The notes under the pieces were generated by a model. That model searched no databases. It saw only the letters and a program-made list of their open reading frames with translations, and was not told the DNA's origin. Below are positions 24,379 through 32,551 of a DNA stretch of 32,979 nucleotides, piece after piece. The translations under genes and the position numbers were made by a program. The DNA comes from Planctomycetota bacterium (GTDB lineage Bacteria; Planctomycetota; UBA1135; GCA-002686595): positions 1-32,979 of the forward strand of contig JAQWJQ010000264.1 of the NCBI GenBank assembly GCA_029248265.1, in the 5' to 3' direction. Position 1 is the stretch's first letter; every line of letters begins with the position of its first letter.

Positions 24379-25557
24379 CTACTGTTCTTCGGGCGCCCCC
24401 TTGAGGGCCTGACGCAGGACGGCCCCGAGGCTCGTTGAGAAGCCGCTGCTCGGCGTTCCATCCGCGCCAGGTTCTGGCAGGAGATCCTTCAGGGCGGGCA
24501 GGCTCCTGATGGTGCCGAAGTCTGCGATGCACTCGGCCTCATCCGCGGCGATGGGCTGGCCAGTCGCGTGCAAGAGCGAGAACGCGAGGCGCTCCTCCTC
24601 GGGGTCCATCTCCAGGATCCGCGCGGAGAGGCGGTCTCCGGTGGAGAGGCCCGCCGGCGGGCAACGATCGCCGCATTCGGACATCGGGAGGATCCCTTCC
24701 GCACCGGCGAAGAGCCTCCCGACGGCGCCGTAGCGCCCCACGCGCACGATCTCCACGGACACGATTTGACCCTCCCAGTGCTCGCGCTCGAGCCGGACCC
24801 AGGGGCTCTCGAGGAGCTGCTTGAAACCGAGTCCGATGCGCCTCCCGCCCGCCCGGACGTAGAGGACGCGCGCGTCGACCACCTCCCCGATCTGGACAAC
24901 GTCACCCGGGTGTTCGACTCGGTCCGCGGAGAGGTTGGTGACGTGGCAGAGGCCCTCCCGTCCCCGGCTGAGGCGGATGAAGACTCCGTAGGGTTCGATG
25001 CGGGTCACCCGTCCCTGGACAGTCTGCCCCGGGACCACTGCCCCGGGAGCAGCGCCAGCCTTCTGAAGCTTCAAGACGGCCTTCCGGGAGACGATCGCCC
25101 GCTGCTTGTCGGCGTCGACCTCGAGGACCTCCACCACGATGGAGCGGCCGAGGAGCGCGCCACGCTCGCGGGGCTTTCGCACCCCAGAGCGCGAGTACGG
25201 CATGTATGCGTAGACGGGTCCGATCTTGAGCTGATAGCCGTCGTGGGTCTTCGTGAGCACCCTCGCGGTCGTGAGGCTGCCCGCCTCAAGCTCCTCCCAC
25301 TCGGACAGGGTCCGTTCGCTGTGAAGGTTGAGCATCCACAGCTCATCCTCGCGGCCCCGCAGGGTGAACTGGTGGACCTCGCCCAGCCGCGGCTCGGTCT
25401 CGAAGGCCGCGAGGGGGATCACCCCCTGCTTCCTGGGCCCGAGCTCGACGAAGACGTCCGCCCCGTGGAGCCCGACGATCGTCCCATCCACGACGTCGAG
25501 CGTGTGGGCGCCCCGTTCCGGCTCTTCTTGTCGACGGGTCGGGTGGAAGCGTGACAT
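24379..25557 (-). CDS. Four-repeat S1 domain RNA-binding protein (RpsA-like)
   Basis: A 392-aa cytoplasmic protein with four S1/OB repeats. Repeat 1: DGTIVGLHGADVFVELGPRKQGVIPL. Repeat 2 is diverged: ARVLTKTHDGYQLKIGPVYAYMPYSRSG. Repeat 3, the best match: GQTVQGRVTRIEPYGVFIRLSRGREGLCHVTNLS. Repeat 4: WEGQIVSVEIVRVGRYGAVGRLFAGAEGILPMSE. Full ribosomal protein S1 usually has four to six repeats and ~400-570 aa, so this is either a short S1 or a paralogue. It follows the Rossmann-protein gene by 26 bp, likely in one operon, and converges with the glycosyltransferase gene (69-bp gap). Confidence 0.85.
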   Translation of the reverse strand: MSRFHPTRRQEEPERGAHTLDVVDGTIVGLHGADVFVELGPRKQGVIPLAAFETEPRLGEVHQFTLRGREDELWMLNLHSERTLSEWEELEAGSLTTARVLTKTHDGYQLKIGPVYAYMPYSRSGVRKPRERGALLGRSIVVEVLEVDADKQRAIVSRKAVLKLQKAGAAPGAVVPGQTVQGRVTRIEPYGVFIRLSRGREGLCHVTNLSADRVEHPGDVVQIGEVVDARVLYVRAGGRRIGLGFKQLLESPWVRLEREHWEGQIVSVEIVRVGRYGAVGRLFAGAEGILPMSECGDRCPPAGLSTGDRLSARILEMDPEEERLAFSLLHATGQPIAADEAECIADFGTIRSLPALKDLLPEPGADGTPSSGFSTSLGAVLRQALKGAPEEQ

Positions 25558-25583
25558 GGGGGTGGGGGAGCGCGGTTGAGGGC

Positions 25584-26357
25584 TCAGTGCCTCGGGGTGT
25601 CTCGGCGGGACTCAGGCGTCCAGCGTTCCCTCTCATAGACCCCAACCCGCCGAAGTTCGTCACTCTGGACCACGCGATTGATGGTCATGTAGTGAAAGCC
25701 GCTGCGGACCAGTCCCTCCGCCGCCTCGGCCGCGTTCATCGAAGAGAGCCGGTCTCGCAGCTTGGTGAACCCGACCGCGCCGAGGACCGCCAGGGTCGGG
25801 TCTGCGACAGTTCGCGCCAGGGTCTCCATGGGCCGTGGCTCGCGGCGGTCCGGGCCGCCGAGGAGCGGGGCACGGCAGATCGTGAAGGGCAGCCCGCTGG
25901 AACGGACGGCCTCCTCCGCGAGCCAGCGGTTCCTGAGGTAGGCGCCGCGCGCGCGGGGGGAGGCGCCGATGGCGGAGAGGTAGACGACTCGCGGCGGCGG
26001 GGAGACGGCCGCCGCGGCCTCGAGGAGGAGCCGGGTGAGGCCGAGGTCGACGGCCTCGTAGGGCGCCTTGAGGCCCTCCCGCCGCGCTCGACGGGCGGTC
26101 GTCCCGTGGCAGATGAAGAGGTGGCTCGGCCGGCATGCCTCCAAGGCGTGCGCGAGCGGGGAGAGCTCAAGCGGGGTGCGGTCTACGAGGATCGAACCTC
26201 CGACGCCGGCCTCCAGGGCGGCCCCGCGGCTCGAGCCTGGGCGGGCGTGTGCGATGACCTGGCCAACACCCTGCGTCCGCGCCGCGGCCTCGACCACGGC
26301 GCGGCCGACATAGCCGGTGGCACCGAATACGAAGGCGACGGGATCGGGCGGCTCCAT
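25584..26357 (-). CDS. NAD(P)-binding Rossmann protein (NmrA/SDR-like)
   Basis: A 257-aa protein starting with the dinucleotide-binding motif VAFVFGATGYVGRAVVEAA. Later blocks VVYLSAIGASPRARGAYLRNRWLAEEAVRSSGLPFTICRAPLLGG follow the atypical short-chain dehydrogenase pattern (NmrA/YwnB/HTATIP2-like): Ser in the catalytic strand, and YLRNRWLAEE in the place of YxxxK, where the Lys is replaced. It may therefore be a redox sensor or isomerase rather than a classical dehydrogenase. Transcribed divergently from DUF445 with only 48 bp between the start codons, and followed by the S1-domain gene. Confidence 0.8.
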   Translation of the reverse strand: MEPPDPVAFVFGATGYVGRAVVEAAARTQGVGQVIAHARPGSSRGAALEAGVGGSILVDRTPLELSPLAHALEACRPSHLFICHGTTARRARREGLKAPYEAVDLGLTRLLLEAAAAVSPPPRVVYLSAIGASPRARGAYLRNRWLAEEAVRSSGLPFTICRAPLLGGPDRREPRPMETLARTVADPTLAVLGAVGFTKLRDRLSSMNAAEAAEGLVRSGFHYMTINRVVQSDELRRVGVYERERWTPESRRDTPRH

Positions 26358-26405
26358 GTCAGGATCCTATCACTGCGGAGGCCGCGCCGAAGTAGTCTGG
26401 GCCCC
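26358..26405. promoter_or_regulatory. Compact divergent promoters, both leaderless-type
   Basis: In this 48-bp gap the minus strand has TAGGAT (26364-26369) 6 nt before the Rossmann gene ATG, and the plus strand has TAGTCT (26393-26398) 7 nt before the DUF445 ATG. Each -10 would place the transcript start at the start codon. No Shine-Dalgarno exists on either side, and the two -35 regions would lie within the other promoter. Confidence 0.55.
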
Positions 26406-27014
26406 ATGCCTGAAGGACTCCTCCCCTGGATTCTCCTGCCGTTGGTGGGAGCGCTGATCGGTTACGGCACCAACCGCGTCGCCGTGGGAATGATCTTCCG
26501 TCCGATCGAGCCGCGGCGCGTCCTGGGCTTCACGCTGCAGGGGCTCGTCGGCCGCCGGCAGCCGGAGCTGGCGCGCAGCATCGGGGGAGTCGTCGGAGAC
26601 CACCTCCTCAGGCCCGAGGACCTGGAGGGGGTCCTCGCGACCATCGACCTCGAGCCGATGGTCGAGCAGGCCTTCCAGGCAGGGCTCGAACCCAAGCTCG
26701 CCGAGTTCCGGCGCATGCCGCTGGTGGGGGCCCTGCTCACGGACGAGCGGGTCGCGGACCTTCGCACGCAGGCGGTGAGGGGGGTCATGGAGCAGCGCGA
26801 GGTCCTCGTTGCAGGGTTCCATGAGGCGCTGGATCAGGGACTCGATGTCCACCGCATCGTCGAGGAGAAGGTGGCGTCCTTCCCCGTCGCACGGCTCGAG
26901 GAGCTCATCGTCTCGGTCGCCTCGAGGGAGCTGCGGGCGATCGAGGTCCTGGGCGGAGTCCTCGGCGCGCTGCTCGGTCTGCTCCAGGCCGGGCTCCTGG
27001 CCTGGCTCGGGTGA
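26406..27014 (+). CDS. DUF445 family membrane protein
   Basis: The track ORF from 25551 is longer, but everything before ATG 26406 is antisense to the Rossmann gene. The 202-aa protein has an N-terminal membrane segment with the DUF445 signature (LVGALIGYGTNRVAVGMIFRPIEPRRVLG), a helical middle (GVVGDHLLRPEDLEGVLATIDL; VRGVMEQREVLVAGFHEALD), and a C-terminal hydrophobic segment (EVLGGVLGALLGLLQAGLL). DUF445/YheB proteins are poorly characterised membrane proteins. Converges with the channel gene, leaving 16 bp between stops. Confidence 0.88.
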   Translation: MPEGLLPWILLPLVGALIGYGTNRVAVGMIFRPIEPRRVLGFTLQGLVGRRQPELARSIGGVVGDHLLRPEDLEGVLATIDLEPMVEQAFQAGLEPKLAEFRRMPLVGALLTDERVADLRTQAVRGVMEQREVLVAGFHEALDQGLDVHRIVEEKVASFPVARLEELIVSVASRELRAIEVLGGVLGALLGLLQAGLLAWLG

Positions 27015-27030
27015 GCCCCTGGCGGGTCGG

Positions 27031-27858
27031 TCAGTCCTCGAGTCCGGCCCCGCACTCCCCGCAGAAGCGGGCTCCGAGGCTGTGGTTCTCCGAGCCGCAC
27101 TCGGTGCAGGCTTGTCCGCCGACAGCCCCACGGCGTGGCGTCCGCGCGATCTCTGCGCTCACGATGCCCGTCGGCACGGCGATCACCCCGTAGCCGAGGA
27201 CCATGATGATGGAGGCGAAGAACTTCCCCAGCGGCGTGGCGGGCGAGATGTCTCCGTACCCGACGGTGGTCAGGGTGACGATCGCCCAGTAGACCGACTC
27301 GGGGATGTTGCTGAAGCCGTGCTCGGGACCCTCGATCAGGTACAGGAGGGAGCCTGAGATGGTCGTCATCGAGAGCACTGCGATGACGAAGACCGTGATC
27401 TTGGGCAGGCTTGCCCGGAGGGCAGAGCGCAGGTCGTCGGCTTGGTCGACGAACTGCGCCAGCTTCAGGACCCGGAAGATCCTGAGGAGGCGCAGCGTTC
27501 GAACGACCAGGAGCGCCTGGGTGCCCGGGACAAAGGCGGCGACGTAGGTGGGCAGGATGGCGAGCAGGTCAACGACCCCGAAGAAGCTGCGCGCGTAGAC
27601 CCACGGTCGTGGGTGGCAGTAGAGCCTGGTCAGATACTCTGCGGTGAACGCGATGGTGAGGCCCCACTCGAGTGACCTGAGGAGGCTCCCGTGCGAGTCC
27701 GCGAACCGAGGCACGCTCTCGACCATCACCAGCGCGATGCTCGCGACGATCACGAAGAGCAGGAGCACGTCGAAGACGAACCCCGGCCGGGTCTCGTGCT
27801 CGAAGATCGTTTCGTACAGCACGCGGCTGCCCGGTCTTGTCTTCCCCTCGGTGCTCAT
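27031..27858 (-). CDS. Voltage-gated potassium channel with C-terminal zinc ribbon
   Basis: A 275-aa inner-membrane channel. S1-S3 lie at about 27-115, the voltage sensor S4 is RTLRLLRIFRVLKL (120-133), and the pore has the K+ selectivity filter TVGYGD (198-203) between S5 (about 153-176) and S6 (about 212-236). After S6 a short linker leads to a zinc ribbon: CTEC (251-254) and CGEC (266-269). Kv-type bacterial channels are common; the appended zinc ribbon is less usual. A weak -10 (CATAGT, 27865-27870) lies 6 nt before ATG, again leaderless in spacing. Confidence 0.93.
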   Translation of the reverse strand: MSTEGKTRPGSRVLYETIFEHETRPGFVFDVLLLFVIVASIALVMVESVPRFADSHGSLLRSLEWGLTIAFTAEYLTRLYCHPRPWVYARSFFGVVDLLAILPTYVAAFVPGTQALLVVRTLRLLRIFRVLKLAQFVDQADDLRSALRASLPKITVFVIAVLSMTTISGSLLYLIEGPEHGFSNIPESVYWAIVTLTTVGYGDISPATPLGKFFASIIMVLGYGVIAVPTGIVSAEIARTPRRGAVGGQACTECGSENHSLGARFCGECGAGLED

Positions 27859-27942
27859 GCCATCACTATGGGGGCATCGAACGGTTCAGTCCACGGCAGA
27901 GCCCCGCATGCACGCGCCCTGCCCTTGGGGGGGCGGCAGCGG

Positions 27943-28722
27943 TCAGGCCGGTCGACGCGCTGGGCCCGGCTCGTGGGCCTCGGCCTCACGTCTGCGCTCG
28001 ATGTACTTCAGGTACTCGGTCCGGCGGCGGGCCATTCCGTGGGTGGCGCCCCGGTCGAATTCGATCCCGAGGTGCACGTCCTTCCCGTCTCGATACCCGT
28101 GCCTCACGGTCCCAGAAACCTCGATCTCCTCGGCGCTTCCGGGGAGATCGATGGACGCCTGCACGTGCTCGCCGAGGCGGAAGACCGCCGCTTGGACCAG
28201 GGGGGCCCTTGTGCACAGACCGGTGGAGGACAGGTCGCTCGCGAGCCCCCGGACCCGGTGCGGACCGCGGGCAAGTCGCACGCCAATCCGTTCGCCTTCG
28301 GCAGGCGCGACTCGGTCCTCGCCGCGGCGGTTGAAGTACCTGCCCAGCGCGTTGTCGAGTTGTGCGTACAGCGCTCCGAGCTGCGTGAACTCGAGCTCGA
28401 GCATGACCTTGTCGTCGGACCAGCGGTTGAGCTGGGTCACCCTCGAGTGGGCCTGAACGGCCCACTGGCGCGACTCGTGCCTGATGTCGAGGCGGACGGG
28501 CTGGCCATCGGCTTCGGACGGAGCGAAGTGGAAGGGGGCGATGACCCTTGCCCCGTGGATGTTCATGTCAAAGAGCTCCACCGGTTGCGCCGGAGCGCCG
28601 CCGAAGGAGGCCTTGAGGGTCAGCTCCCGGGCAGCGCGGTCGGGGGAGCCGAAGTCCGCTTCGATGGCGTCCCGGGACGGCTTACCTTTGGTCCTGAAGA
28701 GGCGGAGGAGGTCGAATCGCAT
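27943..28722 (-). CDS. PilZ domain protein (likely c-di-GMP binding)
   Basis: A 259-aa protein with a C-terminal PilZ domain (about 140-235): RIGVRLARGPHRVRGLASDLSSTGLCTRAPL gives the RxxxR-like and DxSxxG motifs, and GIEFDR closes the barrel. The N-terminal half (FDMNIHGARVIAP ... KVMLELEFTQ) looks like a second, degenerate PilZ/YcgR-type barrel. A helix after the domain (RRTEYLKYIERRREAE) is common in PilZ proteins. No signal peptide, so cytoplasmic. The upstream arylsulfotransferase-like gene ends 77 bp away on the same strand. The pathway it controls is not evident. Confidence 0.75.
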   Translation of the reverse strand: MRFDLLRLFRTKGKPSRDAIEADFGSPDRAARELTLKASFGGAPAQPVELFDMNIHGARVIAPFHFAPSEADGQPVRLDIRHESRQWAVQAHSRVTQLNRWSDDKVMLELEFTQLGALYAQLDNALGRYFNRRGEDRVAPAEGERIGVRLARGPHRVRGLASDLSSTGLCTRAPLVQAAVFRLGEHVQASIDLPGSAEEIEVSGTVRHGYRDGKDVHLGIEFDRGATHGMARRRTEYLKYIERRREAEAHEPGPARRPA

Positions 28723-28799
28723 GGGGGCAGGGGGGCGGCCAGGTGCGGAACGCGCCGGCCTCTCTTCCTCCAGTCGTCGGTCCGAAGCCCTGCCTCGGT

Positions 28800-30107
28800 T
28801 TAGCGATCCGCAGGCTGAGCCTCGCCAGCCTTGCCCCTCGGTCTCATGTCGAGAAGGACGGCCACGAGGTCCTCCTCAGGGAGTCGGAAGGGAGTCCTGA
28901 ACTCCCAGAGGATCCGGCCCTCGCGATCGATCTGGAGCGCGCGGCCGGCGGTGCTCTCAATCACGAGGAGTCGGTCTCCCGGGAGAGGCAGGACCGTCCC
29001 GCAGACCGGCGAGAAGAAGGGCGCCTCGGCGGAGCCTTGGAACACAAGCTCGGCGGCCTGGAGCCCCACATCCAGCGCGAGGACACGGGAGCCGACCCCG
29101 CTGTCTCCGAAGTTGTCGAACAGCAGCACGCCGCCGCTGAGGGGGTCGAGCTGGGGGTCATGGGCCCCGATGAACGGGCCCGCGCGGAGGCGCTCGATGC
29201 TGGAGAGACCAGGCGCCACATCGACCAGGGCGCCAGCCTCGCGAAGGAACACGCTCGGGACCCTCCGCTCCGGGTGGAGGCGCACAAGCGCGTTGGAGTG
29301 GAGCGGGTCCAGGGCTTGGTGCAGGGCGCCGCCGGGGCGGGCGTCTCCGATGTCGACGGACCGCGCGCGCCTGAGCGCGTCCCTGTAGGTCCTGGTCCAG
29401 TCCTCTCCACCCTCCAGCTCGGTGAGCGAGGCGCGCTCCAGGGCGCGGCCGTCTTCGAGCGAGATGCGGACCAGGCCGTCTCGGGCGACCTGCGCTTCGA
29501 GGCCCCCGAGCCACTCCCGCTCCGAGGTGGTCAGAGGGGTCACGGTCCGGTCCAGCACCCAGGCGCTGTCTCCCTCGACGAGGAAGTCATGGTGGGCACC
29601 GGGAGCGGCCCTCCAGCGAATGGTCGAGTTCGGGGCGAGGCGCATGACGCAGAGCCCCTCGTGGATCACGAGGAGGTCGCCGTCTGGGAGCTCCTGGATC
29701 CTGCGCCAGGCTCGCTGGGTGGGGTGTTGGATCCTGGGGCCGACCTCCCTCTGATTGGAGGCCTCACTGAGGGCCCAGCGCCGCTCGATGGTCCCGTCCG
29801 GAAGAAGCAGGTAAGCCGCTGCCTCGTGCCCTGAGGAGAAGAGCAACGGTTCGAGATAAGCGGACTCCGGGTCATGGACCCGCAGCCCAGTCCAGCGGCC
29901 AGCCGCCGGCTCGTATCCCGCGGCGTAGCCGAGGGAGCCGATGGCGTCTCTGGTCTCGGCCCCGCGCTCGGCGAACCAGAAGCCTGCGCTTGACGAGGGA
30001 GCGGGGTCGTCGGGCTCCCCGCAGCTCGCCACCCCCAGGGTCGCGGCGACCCCGAGGTCCCGAAGGAGGAGCAGAGGCGGGGGGAGTTGAGGGAGGCGTC
30101 GGCCCAT
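28800..30107 (-). CDS. Arylsulfotransferase (ASST)-like lipoprotein
   Basis: Start chosen at ATG 30105-30107 (MGRRLPQ), 435 aa; the track adds 8 codons from GTG 30131. A hydrophobic signal ends in the lipobox GVASC (Cys29), so it is likely a lipoprotein. The body shows repeated beta-propeller blades and the spaced His pattern of ASST enzymes: GAHHDFLV, DPLHSNALV, an Arg block VFLREAGALVDV, and GAHDPQLD followed by LLFDNFGDSG. ASST moves sulfate between phenols through a phospho-site His. Similarity is by motif, so substrate and activity are uncertain. Divergent from the COG0523 gene. Confidence 0.7.
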   Translation of the reverse strand: MGRRLPQLPPPLLLLRDLGVAATLGVASCGEPDDPAPSSSAGFWFAERGAETRDAIGSLGYAAGYEPAAGRWTGLRVHDPESAYLEPLLFSSGHEAAAYLLLPDGTIERRWALSEASNQREVGPRIQHPTQRAWRRIQELPDGDLLVIHEGLCVMRLAPNSTIRWRAAPGAHHDFLVEGDSAWVLDRTVTPLTTSEREWLGGLEAQVARDGLVRISLEDGRALERASLTELEGGEDWTRTYRDALRRARSVDIGDARPGGALHQALDPLHSNALVRLHPERRVPSVFLREAGALVDVAPGLSSIERLRAGPFIGAHDPQLDPLSGGVLLFDNFGDSGVGSRVLALDVGLQAAELVFQGSAEAPFFSPVCGTVLPLPGDRLLVIESTAGRALQIDREGRILWEFRTPFRLPEEDLVAVLLDMRPRGKAGEAQPADR

Positions 30108-30219
30108 GGCGGCGGGTCGAAGCAGGTACACCCGCTCCGAGCCTTCTTCGAGGATGCCATCAAGCGCCCGGGGCGGCGCAGGAAAGAGTTCAACTAGGCC
30201 CTCAAACGGCGACCGGTGG

Positions 30220-30248
30220 TTGACGGAGCGGTTGCCGGATCACGTCAT
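30220..30248 (+). promoter_or_regulatory. Candidate promoter of COG0523 GTPase gene
   Basis: TTGACG (30220-30225), a 17-bp spacer and CGTCAT (30243-30248) lie 6 nt before the ATG at 30255. The -35 is a good match and the -10 a weak one (3 of 6). Spacing again implies a leaderless transcript. No Zur-type palindrome is apparent nearby. Confidence 0.4.
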
Positions 30249-30254
30249 GGGTCC

Positions 30255-31265
30255 ATGACCACGCCTGTCACGCTCATCTCTGGCTTTCTCGGGAGCGGAA
30301 AGACCACTCTCGTTCAGCGGATCCTCGAGGAGAGTCACGGGCTGCGATGCGCAGTGATCGTGAACGAGTTCGGCGCCCTCGGTGTGGACGGAGACCTCGT
30401 GGTGCGCAAGGAGGCGGAGGGGAGCGCGGTCGTCGAACTGGCGAACGGCTGTATCTGCTGCGAGATCCAGGAGGACCTGCGCGCGACGCTGACCCAGCTC
30501 ACGGATCCAGGGGGGGGGAGGGGCCTCGTCGGCCGCTGGCTCAGGCGCGGCGAGGGAGGACCGGAGCGGATCCTGGTGGAGGCGTCAGGCGCCGCCTCGC
30601 CTGGACCCGCGGTGCAGACCTTCCTCCTCGATGAGGCGCTCGCGGACCGCGTTCACCTGGACGGAGTCGTGACCCTGTTGCACGCAGCCAAGATCGAGGC
30701 GCAGCTGGAGGAAACGGCGGAGGCCGGGACTCAGATCGCCTACGCGGACCGCCTCGTGCTCAACCACGTGGACCGGGTCGAGGGTGAGCGCATCCCCGAG
30801 CTAGCGGCGCTGCTCGCGTCGCTGAACCCGCTCGCGGCGATTCGTCACGCGGAGCGAGCCCGGGTCCCGCTGGACTGGGTCCTTGGCGGCGGCCCCACGG
30901 CAGGCGCAGATACCCGCTGGATGGAGCTCAGCCAAGCCGCCGGGGACGGGGCGCTGCCCCACACCTCGGGGCTCAGCTCCGTTTCTCTTAGCTCAGGGGA
31001 GGAGATCGACCGCGACGCCGCGCTGATGTGGCTCGAATTCCTCTCGCGTCGAAGGGGCCAGGAGCTCATGCGGGCCAAGGGGGTCCTGCGAGTACCGGGG
31101 GGCGCGCTGGTCGTCCAGGGGGTCTACCAGTGGCTCGAAGCCACCAGTGAACCCGGCGCGGCGCCAGACGCCTCGCAGCTTGTCTTGATCGGTCGGGGCT
31201 TGGACCCGCAAGAGCTCTTGCGCGGGTGGCAGGCGATCGGCGGCGCGAGCGCTTCGCTAAGCTAG
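30255..31265 (+). CDS. COG0523 (CobW/ZNG1-type) metallochaperone GTPase
   Basis: A 336-aa G3E GTPase. Walker A is GFLGSGKT (10-17), followed by NEFG (37-40) and the metal-binding CxCC in NGCICCEI (Cys66, 68, 69). The guanine motif reads NHVD instead of NKxD. A CobW_C domain ends the protein (LMRAKGVLRVPGG, VVQGVYQWLE). COG0523 proteins deliver zinc, cobalt or iron to client enzymes, and many are induced by zinc limitation. Start ATG 30255 (MTTPVTLISG) is preferred to the track start 30216. The zinc-free S14 gene about 1.3 kb downstream hints at a zinc-related role. Confidence 0.9.
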   Translation: MTTPVTLISGFLGSGKTTLVQRILEESHGLRCAVIVNEFGALGVDGDLVVRKEAEGSAVVELANGCICCEIQEDLRATLTQLTDPGGGRGLVGRWLRRGEGGPERILVEASGAASPGPAVQTFLLDEALADRVHLDGVVTLLHAAKIEAQLEETAEAGTQIAYADRLVLNHVDRVEGERIPELAALLASLNPLAAIRHAERARVPLDWVLGGGPTAGADTRWMELSQAAGDGALPHTSGLSSVSLSSGEEIDRDAALMWLEFLSRRRGQELMRAKGVLRVPGGALVVQGVYQWLEATSEPGAAPDASQLVLIGRGLDPQELLRGWQAIGGASASLS

Positions 31266-31299
31266 CGACGGTCCCACCCTCCCTCCTATCCAGCATTGC

Positions 31300-32262
31300 A
31301 TGAAGCCCCACGACGGCCCGTCCGATCTCCGCCCCACTCGCCGTGACGTCCTGCAGGCAGCCTCCGCTGCCACCGCAGTCGCCGCGGCCACGGGGGTCGG
31401 CCTGGCCCTTGATCCCATGGAATACGAAGACCCCTGGTTCAGAATCTCCCTCGCTGAGTGGTCGCTGCACCGTGCGCTCAAGAGCGCCGGCGCCGATCGA
31501 ATCTCCAACCTGGAATTCCCTGGCGTCGCGAAGGGGTTGGGCATGGACGGCGTCGAGTACGTCAACGCCTTCTTCAAGTCCGCCGGGCGCGGAGGTGAGG
31601 AGGTCTGGCGGGGGACGGACTTCGGGTACCTCAACGACCTTCGGGGCGCCTGCACCGAGGCCGGCGTGGAGAGCCTCCTGATCATGGTCGACGGCGAGGG
31701 GCAACTGGCGGACGAGGACGAGGCCCGCCGCAGGGACGCTGTGGAGAACCACTTCAAGTGGGTCGCCGCCGCCGCCTACCTGGGGTGCCACTCGATCCGC
31801 GTCAACGCTGGGGGAGGAGGCACCCCGGAGCAGCAAGCGGAACGGGCCGCCGACTCCCTCCTCAGAATCGCGCGGGTGAGCGACGCTTACGAGATCAACG
31901 TGATCGTCGAGAACCACGGGGGCCTCTCGTCGGACGGGGCATGGCTCGCGGGGGTCATGCGCCGCTGTGACCACCCGAGGGTCGGGACGCTGCCCGACTT
32001 CGGCAACTTCGGGGAGTACGATCGGTACCAAGGGGTCGCAGACCTCATGCCCTTCGCCAAGGCTGTGAGCGCGAAGTCCTACGCGTTTGATGGCGACGGG
32101 AACGAGACCAAGATCGACTACGCCCGGATGATGAACATCGTCAAGGGGGCGGGGTACCGAGGCTGGGTCGGCGTCGAGTATGAGGGGCCGGACGCGGACG
32201 AGCGGGCCGGGATCACACGCACGAGGGAGCTCCTTGAGCGCGTGCGCAAGGAACTCGCCTGA
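31300..32262 (+). CDS. Tat-exported sugar phosphate isomerase/epimerase-like protein
   Basis: A 320-aa protein with a twin-arginine signal (PTRRDVLQAASAATAVAAATG) and a xylose-isomerase-like TIM barrel: WFRISLAEWSLHRAL, LGMDGVEYVNAFF, AYLGCHSIRVNAGG, NVIVENHGGLSSD, VGTLPDFGNF, YRGWVGVEYEG. The Glu/Asp/His residues of these strands usually bind a divalent metal. This exported type is abundant in Planctomycetota, where individual substrates are mostly unknown. It starts 34 bp after the COG0523 stop and may share its transcript. TATCCA 7 nt before the ATG is only a weak -10. Confidence 0.88.
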   Translation: MKPHDGPSDLRPTRRDVLQAASAATAVAAATGVGLALDPMEYEDPWFRISLAEWSLHRALKSAGADRISNLEFPGVAKGLGMDGVEYVNAFFKSAGRGGEEVWRGTDFGYLNDLRGACTEAGVESLLIMVDGEGQLADEDEARRRDAVENHFKWVAAAAYLGCHSIRVNAGGGGTPEQQAERAADSLLRIARVSDAYEINVIVENHGGLSSDGAWLAGVMRRCDHPRVGTLPDFGNFGEYDRYQGVADLMPFAKAVSAKSYAFDGDGNETKIDYARMMNIVKGAGYRGWVGVEYEGPDADERAGITRTRELLERVRKELA

Positions 32263-32295
32263 GCCCAACGCGGGCGCTGCCCGGCGCTCGGCGGT

Positions 32296-32351
32296 GGGGA
32301 GGGTCCCCGCCCCTGAGCCCGTTCGCCCCCTCTCCTGACCCCCGCAGGGGG
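32296..32351 (+). terminator. Tandem GC hairpins after the epimerase-like gene
   Basis: Two short perfect stems follow the stop codon at 32262: GGGGA-ggg-TCCCC (32296-32308) and CCCCC-gca-GGGGG (32339-32351). Neither has a U-tract. They lie where transcription should end before the separate rpsN promoter. Confidence 0.35.
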
Positions 32352-32371
32352 CTCCTGGGGCGACCCGAGGG

Positions 32372-32402
32372 CCCTGAAATCTCCGATCCGGGAGAGACAG
32401 GG
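32372..32402. repeat. Nested inverted repeat upstream of the rpsN -35
   Basis: CCCTG aaa TCTCC gatccg GGAGA ga CAGGG is a two-tier imperfect inverted repeat ending 11 bp before the candidate -35. It could be an operator for a dimeric regulator, or part of an RNA stem from readthrough transcription. Confidence 0.4.
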
Positions 32403-32413
32403 CACTCGCTTGA

Positions 32414-32442
32414 TTGCCACCGGAGCCCTGGGACCGTATCTT
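32414..32442 (+). promoter_or_regulatory. Candidate sigma-70 promoter of rpsN
   Basis: TTGCCA (32414-32419), a 17-bp spacer and TATCTT (32437-32442). This is the most consensus-like -35/-10 pair I found in the window. A start near 32449 leaves a leader of about 143 nt. Confidence 0.55.
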
Positions 32443-32461
32443 CTTGCCCCCGAACCGGCCT

Positions 32462-32551
32462 CCGAGAGGCCGCGGCTCGGCCCAGCGGGTGCGCTCTGCC
32501 CCGCCGAACCACGATCTCCCGACCGAACCGGCGTCCGCCGCCGCGGTCGGG
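32462..32551 (+). promoter_or_regulatory. Structured 5' leader of rpsN
   Basis: Within the predicted leader, CCGAG/CTCGG (32462-32480) forms a 5-bp stem. CCCGACCG (32518-32525) pairs perfectly with CGGTCGGG (32544-32551), with a smaller GC stem in its loop. Ribosomal protein leaders often carry structures for autoregulation. No known riboswitch class is recognised. Confidence 0.4.

Noticed and set aside
25551-26405. Plus-strand extension joined to DUF445
   Set aside because: Antisense to the Rossmann-protein gene and separated from DUF445 by the divergent promoter region.
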